A stretch of DNA of 64,000 nucleotides from an uncultured Streptomyces sp. (lineage in GTDB: Bacteria; Actinomycetota; Actinomycetes; Streptomycetales; Streptomycetaceae): the NCBI RefSeq assembly GCF_947488945.1, contig NZ_CANLBS010000018.1, positions 1 through 64,000 of the forward strand. Reading direction: 5' to 3'. The translations under genes and the position numbers were made by a program. Numbering within the stretch: position 1 is the stretch's first letter; each line of letters opens with the position of its first letter. Of the stretch, positions 32,292 through 41,392 are shown piece by piece. The notes beneath the pieces were generated by a model that saw nothing but the letters and a program-made list of their open reading frames with translations, was not told the origin of the DNA and did no database searches.

Positions 32292-33314
32292 ATGGCGGTG
32301 CAGACACAGACCCGCTGGCAGCGGGCCCGGGTGGTCGAGGTCTCGGACGTCGCCGACGGGGTCCGCCGCATCGTCCTGACCCCGGAACGGCCCGAACACG
32401 CCGCGCCCGGCACGCACATCGACGTCCGGATTCCTGCCGAGGGCCGGACCGGCGAGGGGGTCCGCCCCGTGCGGTCCTACTCCGTGGTGCGCTCCGAGGA
32501 CGGTGGCGGCCGGCTGACGCTCAGTGTGCGGCTCTCCCCCACCTCGTCCGGCGGCTCGGCGGCGATGCACCGGCTGCGGACCGGGGACGAACTCACCGTC
32601 ACGGGACCGCTGCAGAACTTCCCGCTCGCCGTCGGCGCCGCCCGCTACGTCCTGGTCGCGGGCGGCATCGGGGTCACGGCGCTGGTCGCGATGGCATCCG
32701 CGCTCCGCCGGCGCGGAGCCGACTACGAACTGCGGCTGGTCGGCCGCAGCCGCACCGTGATGGCGTACGCCGACGAACTCGTGGGCGAGCACGGCGACCG
32801 GGTCCGTCTTCACGTCGACGACGAGGGCACCTCCCTGGCGGTCGACGACCTCGTCGCCGAGATCGCCGGGGCTCCCGCCGCAGCCGGAACCGAGCTCTAC
32901 ATGTGCGGCCCGATCGGGCTCATGAACGCCCTCTCGCGCAGCTGGGCCGGGCAGGCCCTGCCCGCCACCAACCTGCGCTTCGAGACCTTCGGTTCCAGCG
33001 GCCGCCACCCGGCCGAGGAGTTCGTGGTGCGCCTGCCCGAACTCGGCCGGGAGGTCACGGTCGCCCCCGACACCTCGATCCTCGACGCTCTCGAAGCGGC
33101 GGGCGTGGACACCCTCTCGGACTGCCGCAAGGGCGAGTGCGGGCTGTGCCTGGCGAAGGTGCTGGACTCCACCGGCACCGTCGACCACCGCGACGTCTTC
33201 CTGAGCGAGACCCAGAAGGAACGCGCGCAGCAGCTGTGCCTCTGCGTCTCCCGGGCAGTTGCGGCCGACGCCGGCCAGGCCGCCCCCGCCGTCCTCTCCC
33301 TCCGCCTCACCTGA
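32292..33314 (+). CDS. vanB: Vanillate O-demethylase reductase (ferredoxin-NAD/FMN type)
   Basis: This 340-residue phthalate dioxygenase reductase-type protein passes electrons from NAD(P)H to VanA. It has an N-terminal flavin-binding barrel (VRPVRSYSVV), a nucleotide-binding domain (YVLVAGGIGVTALVAMA, LYMCGPIGLM) and a C-terminal plant-type [2Fe-2S] domain (CRKGECGLC, with a later Cys in QQLCLCVS). Confidence 0.9.
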   Translation: MAVQTQTRWQRARVVEVSDVADGVRRIVLTPERPEHAAPGTHIDVRIPAEGRTGEGVRPVRSYSVVRSEDGGGRLTLSVRLSPTSSGGSAAMHRLRTGDELTVTGPLQNFPLAVGAARYVLVAGGIGVTALVAMASALRRRGADYELRLVGRSRTVMAYADELVGEHGDRVRLHVDDEGTSLAVDDLVAEIAGAPAAAGTELYMCGPIGLMNALSRSWAGQALPATNLRFETFGSSGRHPAEEFVVRLPELGREVTVAPDTSILDALEAAGVDTLSDCRKGECGLCLAKVLDSTGTVDHRDVFLSETQKERAQQLCLCVSRAVAADAGQAAPAVLSLRLT

Positions 33315-33363
33315 CCCGGCGAACCCCCCGCACGCCCGGCTCCCGCACCAACCTGGACACCCC

Positions 33364-34713
33364 ATGAACATCACCGCGCGCATATCGCGGGCACCGATGA
33401 GCGGCTACCAATGGCTGATCGTCGCGCTCTGCACCTTCATGAACTGCCTGGACGGCTTCGACGTCATGGCGGTGGCCTTCACCGGGCCGTCCGTCACCGA
33501 GGAATTCGGACTCAGCGGATCGGAGTTCGGACTGCTGGTCTCCGTCGGCCTGATCGGCATGGCGATCGGCTCGATGCTGCTGGCCCCCTTCGCCGATCTC
33601 ATCGGCCGGCGCCCGCTGATCCTGATCAGTCTCGCCCTCGGCACGGTCGGCATGTTCGGCGCGGCGATGGCGCCGTCGGTGACGGTGATGGGCCTCTTCC
33701 GCCTCGTCACCGGCATCGGGGTCGGGGGCATCCTGGCCAGCACCACCGTGATCGCCAGCGAGTTCTCCAACGCCAGGAACCGCGGCCTCGCGGTCGGCAT
33801 CTACACCGCCGGGTACGGGATCGGCGCCACCGCGGCGAGCCTGGTCGCCAAGACCGCGGTGGGCGGGGACTGGCGGACCGTCTTCTACGCCGGCGGCACC
33901 GGAACGCTGATCGCCCTGGTCGTGATCGCCGTCGCCCTGCCCGAGTCGGTCGCCTTCCTGGAGCAGCGCCGTCCGGACGACGCGCTGCGGCGGATCAACC
34001 GGACGCTGTCCCGCATGCGCGTGGAGCCCGTCACCGACGCCGACCTCGACCGGGCCGCCGCCGCCGGGTCCGGCGCCGGGCGAGCCGCTTCGGGCTGGCT
34101 CAAGCAGTTGCTGACCCCGACGATCCTGCTCTGGCTCACCTTCATCACGATCATGTTCGGCTTCTACTTCGTGAACAGCTGGACACCCACGCTGCTGGTC
34201 GAGGAGGGCCTGTCCGAGAGCGCGGCGGTGACCGCCGGAATGGCGATCTCGATCGGCGGCACGGTCGGCTCGGTCCTCTACGGTGTCGCCGCCCGGGTGC
34301 GCCCGCCGCGCGTGGTGCTGATCGGGTTCGCCCTGCTCTCGGCCGCGACGATGGTCGTCTTCATCGTGAGCGCCTCCACCCTGTGGCTCGGGTTCGCCGT
34401 CGGCGCCGTCGTCGGCGCGCTGATCAACGGCTGCATCGCCGGCGCCTACACCGTCGGCCCGCCGCTGTACCCGGCCCACCTGCGCAGCATCGGCATGGGT
34501 TGGGCGCTCGGGATGGGCCGCATCGGCGCCATCCTGTCCCCGACCGTCGCCGGACTGCTCAAGGACGCGGGCGCCTCCGCGACGCAGCTCTACATCGGCG
34601 CCGCGGTGGTGGTCGCCCTCTGCGCGCTGGTCCTGGTGGCGCTGCGCCGGCACGACCCCGAGTCCCGCACCGAATCCCGCCCCGCTGCCGCCGGGGAGGC
34701 ACTCTCCGCCTGA
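33364..34713 (+). CDS. MFS transporter, aromatic acid:H+ symporter (AAHS) family
   Basis: This 449-residue twelve-helix transporter has the AAHS signature DGFDVMAVAF in helix 1 and ADLIGRRP between helices 2 and 3. The second half starts after a hydrophilic loop near residues 215-250. It probably imports vanillate or another aromatic acid for the vanAB demethylase encoded just upstream (50-bp gap). It is the last gene of this operon; a strong hairpin follows. Confidence 0.87.
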   Translation: MNITARISRAPMSGYQWLIVALCTFMNCLDGFDVMAVAFTGPSVTEEFGLSGSEFGLLVSVGLIGMAIGSMLLAPFADLIGRRPLILISLALGTVGMFGAAMAPSVTVMGLFRLVTGIGVGGILASTTVIASEFSNARNRGLAVGIYTAGYGIGATAASLVAKTAVGGDWRTVFYAGGTGTLIALVVIAVALPESVAFLEQRRPDDALRRINRTLSRMRVEPVTDADLDRAAAAGSGAGRAASGWLKQLLTPTILLWLTFITIMFGFYFVNSWTPTLLVEEGLSESAAVTAGMAISIGGTVGSVLYGVAARVRPPRVVLIGFALLSAATMVVFIVSASTLWLGFAVGAVVGALINGCIAGAYTVGPPLYPAHLRSIGMGWALGMGRIGAILSPTVAGLLKDAGASATQLYIGAAVVVALCALVLVALRRHDPESRTESRPAAAGEALSA

Positions 34714-34744
34714 TCTCCGCCCGGTTCTCCCCCGGCTCTCCGAG

Positions 34745-34778
34745 GGCGCCCGACCGGTGCTTCCACCGGTCGGGCGCC
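34745..34778 (+). terminator. Terminator after the van operon
   Basis: GGCGCCCGACCGGTG (34745-34759) and its exact complement (34764-34778) form a perfect 15-bp stem with a CTTC tetraloop, 31 bp after the transporter stop. The stable stem and loop are typical of Streptomyces terminators, which often lack a U-tract. Confidence 0.85.
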
Positions 34779-35013
34779 TCCACCGGGCTCCGCGGTCCGG
34801 GCCCGGCCCGTGACAAGGGGCAACCCGTACCCGGCGTCGTGGCCGGGCCGCCCGGTCCCGCCGCGGGGCCGGGCGGCCCGGAAGCCGGCCGGCGGCTCGC
34901 GCGGTGAACCCGGCGCGGTGGGCGTGAGCGGCCCTCTCCCCCGCCTCCGCCCGAGTACGCCTCTTCGCGCGGGCGGGCCGTCCCGCGTGCACGACCCCGT
35001 ACCGCGCCCCGGT
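34779..35013. other. Short gene-free convergent spacer
   Basis: GC-rich DNA between the van terminator and the 3' end of the leftward TetR gene. Nothing recognisable was seen. Confidence 0.4.
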
Positions 35014-35574
35014 TCAGCCGGTTTCCGTCAGGGCCGTGTGGGCGGCGGCGAGGATCTCGTCCGAGAGCGGGGAGCCCTTGGTGGCCCGGGACAGGACCAG
35101 CGCACCGAACAGGGTGCAGAGGCGGGCGACGCCGTCCTGGTCGTCGGTGGCGAGGAAGTCGGCGAAGTCGGCCACCCCCTCCGCGTACACGCGACGCGCC
35201 TCGGGCCCGCCGCCCTCGCGGGCGATGTCGGTGGCGAGGGCGGCGACCGGGCAGCCGTCCGCCGGGGAGTCACGGTGCCCGGCGGAGAGATAGGTGTCGA
35301 CCAGCGCCCGCTGGGCGGCGTCACGCTGCCCGTCGTACCGCTCCAGCCCCGCGCCGTGACGCCGGGCGAGCTCGGCGAAGGCGTGGGCGGTGGCCTCGTC
35401 GACGAGCGCCTCCTTGGAGTCGAACTGCTTGTAGAAGGCGCCGTGGGTCAGACCGGCCGCCTTCATCAGGTCGGCGACGCTGACCTGCGTGCCCCGCTCC
35501 CGGAACAGCCGGGACGCGGTGTCCACCACCCGCCTGCGGTTCTCCTCCGCCTGCGCCTGCGATACGCGGCCCAT
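35014..35574 (-). CDS. TetR-family transcriptional regulator
   Basis: This 186-residue protein has an N-terminal helix-turn-helix of TetR type (VSVADLMKAAGLTHGAFYKQF, about 32-52) and a C-terminal ligand domain of the TetR_C kind (DGCPVAALATDIAREG). ATG 35574 has GGGAGG 6 nt upstream; a GTG two codons earlier is too close to that site. It is divergent from an SDR gene. A dyad in the intergenic region is the probable operator, so it most likely represses the SDR (and perhaps the following oxidoreductase) until an electrophile or aromatic ligand binds. Confidence 0.9.
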   Translation of the reverse strand: MGRVSQAQAEENRRRVVDTASRLFRERGTQVSVADLMKAAGLTHGAFYKQFDSKEALVDEATAHAFAELARRHGAGLERYDGQRDAAQRALVDTYLSAGHRDSPADGCPVAALATDIAREGGGPEARRVYAEGVADFADFLATDDQDGVARLCTLFGALVLSRATKGSPLSDEILAAAHTALTETG

Positions 35575-35626
35575 GACCACCTCCCGTTTGGATGTCGACT
35601 GGCATCTATCATAGACCCGTGTTTAG

Positions 35627-35645
35627 ATTGGATGCATAATCCAAT
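35627..35645. promoter_or_regulatory. Inverted repeat between tetR and SDR genes, probable operator
   Basis: ATTGGAT-gcata-ATCCAAT is a perfect 7-bp inverted repeat with a 5-bp centre. It is AT-rich against a GC-rich background and lies about 45 bp before the SDR start. Its size fits a TetR dimer site. Confidence 0.7.
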
Positions 35646-35690
35646 TGCGCCGCGGGTGGCCGTCGGCTCCCGCCGGAACCAGGAGAAGGC

Positions 35691-36383
35691 ATGGAACTCA
35701 CGAACGCGGTCGCGGTCGTCACCGGTGCGAACCGGGGGCTCGGGCGCCACCTCGCCGCCCAGCTCGTCGAGCGCGGGGCGAAGGTGTACGGAGCGGCCCG
35801 GCGCCCCGAGACGGTCGACGTGCCGGGCGTCGTCCCGCTGCGGCTGGACGTCACCGACGAGGCCTCGGTACGGGCGGCCGCACAGGTGGCGTCCGACGCG
35901 ACCCTCCTGATCAACAACGCGGGCATCTCCACCGGCGCGAGCCTGGTCGGAGGCGACGCGAGCGAGATCCGCCGGGAGATGGAGACCAACTTCTTCGGCC
36001 CGCTCGCCGCGACCCGGGCCTTCGCCCCCGTCATCGAGAGCAACGGCGGCGGCGCCGTGCTCAACGTCCTGTCCGCCCTGTCCTGGCTCCACCCGGCAGA
36101 ACTCGGCTCCTACGCCGCCTCCAAGGCCGCCGCCTGGGCGCTCAGCGACGCGACCCGCGAGGAGCTGGCGCCGCGCGGCATCGCCGTCTCGGCGCTGCAC
36201 GTCGGCTACATGGACACCGACATGGCCGCCGCAGTGCCCGCCGACCAGAAGGCCGCCGCCGCCGACGTCGCGGCCCGGGCCCTGCACGGCATCGAGACCG
36301 GCCGGCCGGAGATCCTCGCCGACGAGACCAGTCGGTACGTCAAGCAGAGCCTGTCCGCCGCGCTCCGGCCCGACGCGGGCTGA
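35691..36383 (+). CDS. Short-chain dehydrogenase/reductase
   Basis: This 230-residue classical SDR has the NAD(P) motif TGANRGLG (12-19), the structural NNAG, the catalytic Ser region (VLNVLSALSW) and YAASK. Its substrate cannot be told from sequence. Position opposite a TetR gene with a shared operator suggests inducible detoxification or reduction of a small carbonyl compound. Confidence 0.88.
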   Translation: MELTNAVAVVTGANRGLGRHLAAQLVERGAKVYGAARRPETVDVPGVVPLRLDVTDEASVRAAAQVASDATLLINNAGISTGASLVGGDASEIRREMETNFFGPLAATRAFAPVIESNGGGAVLNVLSALSWLHPAELGSYAASKAAAWALSDATREELAPRGIAVSALHVGYMDTDMAAAVPADQKAAAADVAARALHGIETGRPEILADETSRYVKQSLSAALRPDAG

Positions 36384-36591
36384 CGCTCACCCCCGGCACG
36401 ACCGGCCGCGGAACGCCTGTCCCCGCCGACCGCGTCACCGCTCGGGTCGTATCCGTGGCCCGAGGGCTGAACGCGGCCGGGGACGCGGGTGCCCGCGCCA
36501 CCGCGGCAAGAACAGCACGCACCCTCTCGTACGGGGAGAAGCCCGGCGCGAGCGGAGACCCGGCCCCGCAGGGACGGCAGACGGAACGGAG

Positions 36592-37608
36592 ATGACGATG
36601 AGGGCTTTCCTGGTCGAGAAGTACGGCGGCGCAGCCGGGGTGCGCGCTGCCGACGTACCCGACCCGCGGGTGGGCGCCGAGGACGTCCTGGTCGAGATCC
36701 AAGCGGCCGGCGTCAACCCGCTGGACCTCAGGATCCGCAACGGGGACTTCAAGGCGTTCCTGCCCTACCGCCTCCCGCTCGTCCTGGGCAACGACCTCGC
36801 CGGGACGGTCGTCCGGGTCGGCCCGTCCGTCACACGGTTCGCGGTGGGCGACGAGGTCTACGCCCGGCCCGGCAAGGACCGCATCGGCACCTTCGCCGAA
36901 CTCCTCGCCGTCCACCAGGACGACCTGGCGCCCAAGCCCGCCACCCTCACCATGACCGAGGCCGCGTCCCTGCCCCTGGTCGCCCTGACCGCATGGCAGG
37001 CACTGGTGGAGCGGGCCGGCGTGCGGCCGGGTCAGAAGGTCCTCGTCCACGCGGGCGCCGGCGGCCTCGGCTCGATCGCCGTACAGCTCGCCAAGGCGCT
37101 CGGCGCGCACGTGGCCACCACCGTGAGCACCGCCAAGACGGGTCTGGCCAGGGATCTCGGCGCGGACGTCGTCGTCGACCACCGCACCCAGGACTTCGAA
37201 GAGGTGCTCGACGGCTACGACGTCGTCCTCGACAGCCTCGGCGGCGAGAACCTCGCCAAGTCCCTGCGCGTACTCAGGCCCGGCGGCATCGCCGTCAGCG
37301 TCGCGGGACCGCCCGACCCCGCCTTCGCCCGCGAACTCGGCCTGAACCCGGTCCTCCGCCTGGTCATGACCGCCCTCAGCTTCACGACCCGGCGCAACGC
37401 CGAGCGCCGCGGGGTGAGGTACTCGTTCCTCTTCATGAAGGCCGACGGCGACCAGCTGCGCCGGCTCACCCCCCTCATCGACGCCGGAAGGATCCGCCCC
37501 GTCGTCGACCGCGTCTTCCCGTTCGACGAAGCGCTCCGGGCCATGGAGTACGTCGAGCAGGGACGGACGAAGGCCGGCAAGGTCGTCCTCACGATGCCCC
37601 CGCGATGA
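36592..37608 (+). CDS. NADP-dependent quinone oxidoreductase-like protein (MDR superfamily)
   Basis: This is a 338-residue medium-chain reductase. The N-terminal GroES-like part has EIQAAGVNPLDLRIRNG and VLGNDLAGTVVRVG, and the nucleotide-binding part has VLVHAGAGGLGSIAVQLAKALGA. It lacks the Cys-rich zinc-binding loop, so it is of the zinc-independent quinone oxidoreductase type. ATG 36592 or ATG 36598 could be the start. It follows the SDR by about 210 bp and may belong to the same TetR-controlled response. Confidence 0.87.
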   Translation: MTMRAFLVEKYGGAAGVRAADVPDPRVGAEDVLVEIQAAGVNPLDLRIRNGDFKAFLPYRLPLVLGNDLAGTVVRVGPSVTRFAVGDEVYARPGKDRIGTFAELLAVHQDDLAPKPATLTMTEAASLPLVALTAWQALVERAGVRPGQKVLVHAGAGGLGSIAVQLAKALGAHVATTVSTAKTGLARDLGADVVVDHRTQDFEEVLDGYDVVLDSLGGENLAKSLRVLRPGGIAVSVAGPPDPAFARELGLNPVLRLVMTALSFTTRRNAERRGVRYSFLFMKADGDQLRRLTPLIDAGRIRPVVDRVFPFDEALRAMEYVEQGRTKAGKVVLTMPPR

Positions 37609-37684
37609 CGTGGGGACGGCACGGATTCGACGCGCGCGACGGGTGCGGCGCGGCGGCATGACGGGGGTCCGGGCGGCGGAAAGG

Positions 37685-38035
37685 CTATCCGGCCCGTCGC
37701 GAGAGGTGCGGGTGGGTGAAGAGCTGCTGGACCCCGGTGATGTCGAGGAGCCGCCGGAGGAACGGGGGCTGGTGCTCCACGTGCAGACGTACGGAGTGCG
37801 CGGTGGTCTTGCGGTGGATCATCAGCAGGGACGAGATGCCGATGGAGTCGCAGAAGGTCATACCGGTGCAGTCGAGGATCAGGTCGCGCAGGCCCGGTCG
37901 CCCGGTGAGGCACTCCTCGGCCTGCTCGACCACGAGGTCGCCCGTGTGGTGGTCCAGGTCGCCGGTGAGGCGGAGGCACACGGTGTCGCGGCCGTTCTCG
38001 ACGGTCAGGGTGAAGGGTGTGGGCTGCGAGGTCAT
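37685..38035 (-). CDS. STAS-domain anti-sigma factor antagonist
   Basis: This is a 116-residue single STAS domain. The phosphorylatable region reads CTGMTFCDSIGISSLL with Ser in the DSIG motif. Such proteins bind and sequester anti-sigma kinases when unphosphorylated. ATG 38033-38035 is chosen because upstream residues in the same frame are Arg/Pro-rich with no conserved content. The SpoIIE phosphatase upstream is the natural partner that would dephosphorylate it. Confidence 0.87.
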   Translation of the reverse strand: MTSQPTPFTLTVENGRDTVCLRLTGDLDHHTGDLVVEQAEECLTGRPGLRDLILDCTGMTFCDSIGISSLLMIHRKTTAHSVRLHVEHQPPFLRRLLDITGVQQLFTHPHLSRRAG

Positions 38036-38232
38036 GGGGGCGCTCCGAGGTGCGGTCCAGTGGGGGCGGGTGCGCGTTCCGGCGCCGGACGCGCGTGTGC
38101 GGAAGGCCGTTCGGTCCGGGGGAAGCCTCGGGGACGACCGTGGGCGAGGGCGGCGGCACGGTATCCGTCGCGGGCGTGGACGGCCCCGCGCAGGTCGCTT
38201 CGCGGGGCCTCGGGCGCCGGCGGTCGTGTAGG

Positions 38233-39903
38233 TCATCCCGTGCTCCTACCCCGGCCGCGGCCGTCCACCGCGCGGGCGGGGTGAACGCCGCGCGGTGCGC
38301 CGATGGCGATCACGGCCATGTCGTCGTGGGGGCCGCCGCGCACCCACTGGGAGGCGAGCATCTGGATGTGGTCGACGACGGCCTCGGGCGGCATGCCGGC
38401 GCATTCCGACAGGGCGTGGCGCAGGCGTTCGTCTCCGAACAGTTCGTCGCCCCGGGGCCCGCCGCGGGCTTCGGTGAACCCGTCGGTGTGGAGCAGGCAG
38501 GTGTCCCCCTGCCGCAGGACGGTCTCCACGGTGCGGGCCTCGATCGTGGGGAGGACCCCGATCAGCGAGCCGTGGGTGTCGGCCTGTTCGACGGTTCCGT
38601 CCGCGCGGACCACGAGGGGGTGGGGGTGGCCGGCCGACGTGAGGCGCAGCCGCACCTCGTCGCCCGCACGGTGCACCGAGGCCAGCACGAGGGTGACGAA
38701 GCGGGTGTGGTGGGAGTTCAGCAGGGCCCCGTTGAGGAGTCCCAGCATCCGTGGGTGGTCGTCGGCCATGGGCAGCAGCGCCTGCAGGGTGTTGCGGATC
38801 TTGCCGGTGAGGACGGCGGCTTCGAGTCCCTTGCCGCACACGTCTCCGAGGACCACCAGGGAGGCGTCCGCCGGGGTGCTGCCGGGGTGCACGTCGTAGA
38901 AGTCGCCTCCCACCGGCTCGGTCGCGCCGGCGGGACGGTAGCCGCCGGCGATCTCCACGCCGTCCAGGCGCGGCAGGGCCGGCGGCAGCAGGTCGCGCAT
39001 GAGGATCCGGGTTATGGCGTTCTGCTCGCTGTAGAGGCGTGCGGCGGACAGTGCCGCGCCGGCCCGGGCGCCGAACAGGCGGGCGAAGACCTCGTCGCTC
39101 TCGCTGAACTCGGCGCGTCCGCTGCGGCGGAGCAGTACGAGGGCCCCGGCCGGCACGCCGTGGCCGGGCAGCGGGGTCACGACGACCGAGCCGATCGTCG
39201 CGCCGAAGCCCTCCGGAAGCACCCATGCGGGCATGGCGGCCGGGTCGATCCACCGGGAGGGCGCGGGCGGGAACCCCTGCAGCGCCTCCGCGAGGCCCGG
39301 CAGGTCGGACGGGGCGCCGGCGAGCGGGACACGTTCGGCTTCCTGACCGGCGAGGGCTCGGGCCACGGACAGCGTGCGGCCCTGCGCGGGCGCGACGACG
39401 ACGAGGGCGATGTCCGCGAGGTGTTCCGCGGCGAGTTCCGCGGTCGTGGCCATGCACCTGTCGGTGTTCAGCGAGGTCAGCAGGGTGTGGGACGTCTCCG
39501 AGAGAAGCCTGGTGCGTTCGCGCTCCGTGGCGAGCGCTTCTTCCGCGAGACGCCGGCCGGTGTCGTCGACCAGCCACCACACCACGCTTCCGTCCGCCGT
39601 GAGCGACGGGTGCGCCTCGAAGCTGCGGACCCCGATCCGCCCCGCCACCGGATCGGGAACGGTCCGGTCCGGGTGCGTGGGGGCCGCGGAGCCGGCGTCC
39701 GCGCACACGGCCCGGTGGGCCTCGGCCAGCCATGCCGGTGCGACCTCCGCCACGGGCGCCCCGGGTGCGGCGCCCGGGAGCAGCAGCCCGGCCGCGTCGT
39801 TCGCCCCGACGACGGCTCCGGACGGGTCGGCGACGACGACGGGGCAGGGAGCCAGGTCCCACACGCTGGTCCGCAAAGCGGCGCTTCCCCTGGTTGAGGC
39901 CAT
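38233..39903 (-). CDS. PAS-GAF-SpoIIE (PP2C) phosphatase
   Basis: This is a 556-residue RsbU-like serine phosphatase. There is an N-terminal PAS-like segment (about 10-130), then a GAF domain (about 150-295, starting near LLSETSHTLL), then a PP2C/SpoIIE domain with GGDFYDV, LGDVCGKGLEAA and HDDMAVI carrying the metal-binding Asp residues. It likely dephosphorylates STAS anti-sigma antagonists such as the one encoded downstream. ATG 39903 is taken as start; a TTG at 40002 would add a stretch without homology and lies beyond a palindrome that is more likely a promoter element. Confidence 0.88.
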   Translation of the reverse strand: MASTRGSAALRTSVWDLAPCPVVVADPSGAVVGANDAAGLLLPGAAPGAPVAEVAPAWLAEAHRAVCADAGSAAPTHPDRTVPDPVAGRIGVRSFEAHPSLTADGSVVWWLVDDTGRRLAEEALATERERTRLLSETSHTLLTSLNTDRCMATTAELAAEHLADIALVVVAPAQGRTLSVARALAGQEAERVPLAGAPSDLPGLAEALQGFPPAPSRWIDPAAMPAWVLPEGFGATIGSVVVTPLPGHGVPAGALVLLRRSGRAEFSESDEVFARLFGARAGAALSAARLYSEQNAITRILMRDLLPPALPRLDGVEIAGGYRPAGATEPVGGDFYDVHPGSTPADASLVVLGDVCGKGLEAAVLTGKIRNTLQALLPMADDHPRMLGLLNGALLNSHHTRFVTLVLASVHRAGDEVRLRLTSAGHPHPLVVRADGTVEQADTHGSLIGVLPTIEARTVETVLRQGDTCLLHTDGFTEARGGPRGDELFGDERLRHALSECAGMPPEAVVDHIQMLASQWVRGGPHDDMAVIAIGAPRGVHPARAVDGRGRGRSTG

Positions 39904-39958
39904 GGACAGGGCCCGCCCTGGGCGAACCGCACCGCCTTCCCCTGCTCGTCGAAAATTA

Positions 39959-39974
39959 CTTGCCGTGCGGCAAG
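39959..39974. promoter_or_regulatory. Palindrome upstream of the PAS-GAF-SpoIIE gene
   Basis: CTTGCC-gtgc-GGCAAG is a perfect 6-bp inverted repeat about 55 bp before the phosphatase start. The half-site ACTTGCCG recurs before the STAS gene at 42303, so the two may share a regulator. Confidence 0.55.
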
Positions 39975-40083
39975 CATCCTCCAGGGGTGTGCCGCGTGGC
40001 AACCCGCCCCCGCGTACCGTGCGCCCGCAGAGGTGTGCTGTGCGCGGACCACACGCCGTGGCCGCACCACCTTCACCTCGCGA

Positions 40084-41295
40084 TCACGGGCGAGCGTCCG
40101 AAGGCGGGCTCTCCCGTTCGACGGCGGGACGTCCGTGCCAGTCCAGACACATCACCAGGGAGTCGTCGGCGGCCGGGCCGGAGCCGCGGTGCCCCAGGAG
40201 TTCCTGCAGCATCGCCCGGGGCACCTGCGGGGCCGGCAGCAGCCGGGTGCTGGTGATCGACTTGGCCAGGGCGCGGAGGCTGTACTTCTCCCCGCCGGGC
40301 GACAGGGCGTCGTAGACGCCGTCGCTGATGAAGAACAGGCGGTCCCCGGGCTCGACGTCGAGGCGCTGGGACACGTAGGCCGTCTCCTCGAACATCCCGA
40401 GGGGGTTCTGGGCCTCCAGCTCGATCATCTCGACCGCGCCCGCGCGCAGCCGCCACACCCGTGGCGAGCCGGCGTCGATGATCTCGACCTCTCCGGTGGG
40501 GAGGTGGAAGCGCAGCAGCAGCGTCGCCAGGTACTTGTCGCCCCGGTACTGCCCGTGGACGGCCTGGTCGGCGAGGTAGGCCTGGTCGCTGAGGCTCAGC
40601 CCGGCGCGGCGGGCGTTGCGCAGGGCGTTGACCGCGAGATTGGTCAGGAGTGCGGCGTCGATGCCCTGCCCCATGCCGTTGCTCACGGTCAGATAGAGCT
40701 CGTCGGCGGAGGCGGACCAGTCGAAGCTGTCGCCGAAGATGGCGTACGCGGGTTCGAGCTGTGCTCCGAGGCTGTACTCGGGGCGTGCGCACGAGCGTCC
40801 GGGCAGCATCTGCCACTGCATCTCCGCGGCGAGCGTCAGGCGCTCGGCCCGGCGGGCCTGGAGGAAGACGTCGGTGTCGCGTTCGGCGACGACCACCTCG
40901 TGCGCCAGGGCGTCGGCGCACAGGCGGAGCTCGTCCACCACGTCCGGCTCCACCTCGCCGCCGGTGGCCGGCAGGGTGACGCTCAGCACGCCGAGGCGGT
41001 CCCCCCGGACACTGACCGGCAGGTGCACCGTTACGGTGGAGGCGGGACCGTCGTACACGCAGTGGGGCTCCTGGGCCCCGAACGCGCGGCCCGGTGCGCT
41101 CTCGTGCACCGGGAGCGACCGCAGGGTGTGCGGCAGCACACCGACGGGCTGCAGCCTCGTCATGGCGTAGTCGGCCATCAGCAGTTCCACCGCGTCGGCG
41201 CGGAAACGGTCTTCGATCAGGGAACGGAGCACGTCGAAGATCTCGTGGGGCGCGGCCTCGCGCAGAGCACGCTCAACCGCACTGGGTCTGTCCAC
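40084..41295 (-). CDS. SpoIIE-like PP2C phosphatase with N-terminal GAF-like sensor
   Basis: This is a 403-residue protein with a GAF-like N-terminal half (about 1-155), a short helical linker (RAERLTLAAEMQWQMLPG) and a SpoIIE-type domain. The PP2C motifs are altered: the usual GGDFYD reads GDSFDW, and GDVSGKG is replaced by NGMGQG with an Asn at one metal position. ADDSLVM is kept. Activity may be reduced or changed. It is divergent from a MarR-family gene. Confidence 0.82.
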   Translation of the reverse strand: MDRPSAVERALREAAPHEIFDVLRSLIEDRFRADAVELLMADYAMTRLQPVGVLPHTLRSLPVHESAPGRAFGAQEPHCVYDGPASTVTVHLPVSVRGDRLGVLSVTLPATGGEVEPDVVDELRLCADALAHEVVVAERDTDVFLQARRAERLTLAAEMQWQMLPGRSCARPEYSLGAQLEPAYAIFGDSFDWSASADELYLTVSNGMGQGIDAALLTNLAVNALRNARRAGLSLSDQAYLADQAVHGQYRGDKYLATLLLRFHLPTGEVEIIDAGSPRVWRLRAGAVEMIELEAQNPLGMFEETAYVSQRLDVEPGDRLFFISDGVYDALSPGGEKYSLRALAKSITSTRLLPAPQVPRAMLQELLGHRGSGPAADDSLVMCLDWHGRPAVERESPPSDARP

Positions 41296-41392
41296 CGGTA
41301 CCGGTCTCTCTTTCCTTCACATATCTTCATCTATGCGACTGCTCACATCGACCAGCCGGAACGGGCACGAATCGCCCACTCGGGAGTGTCAC

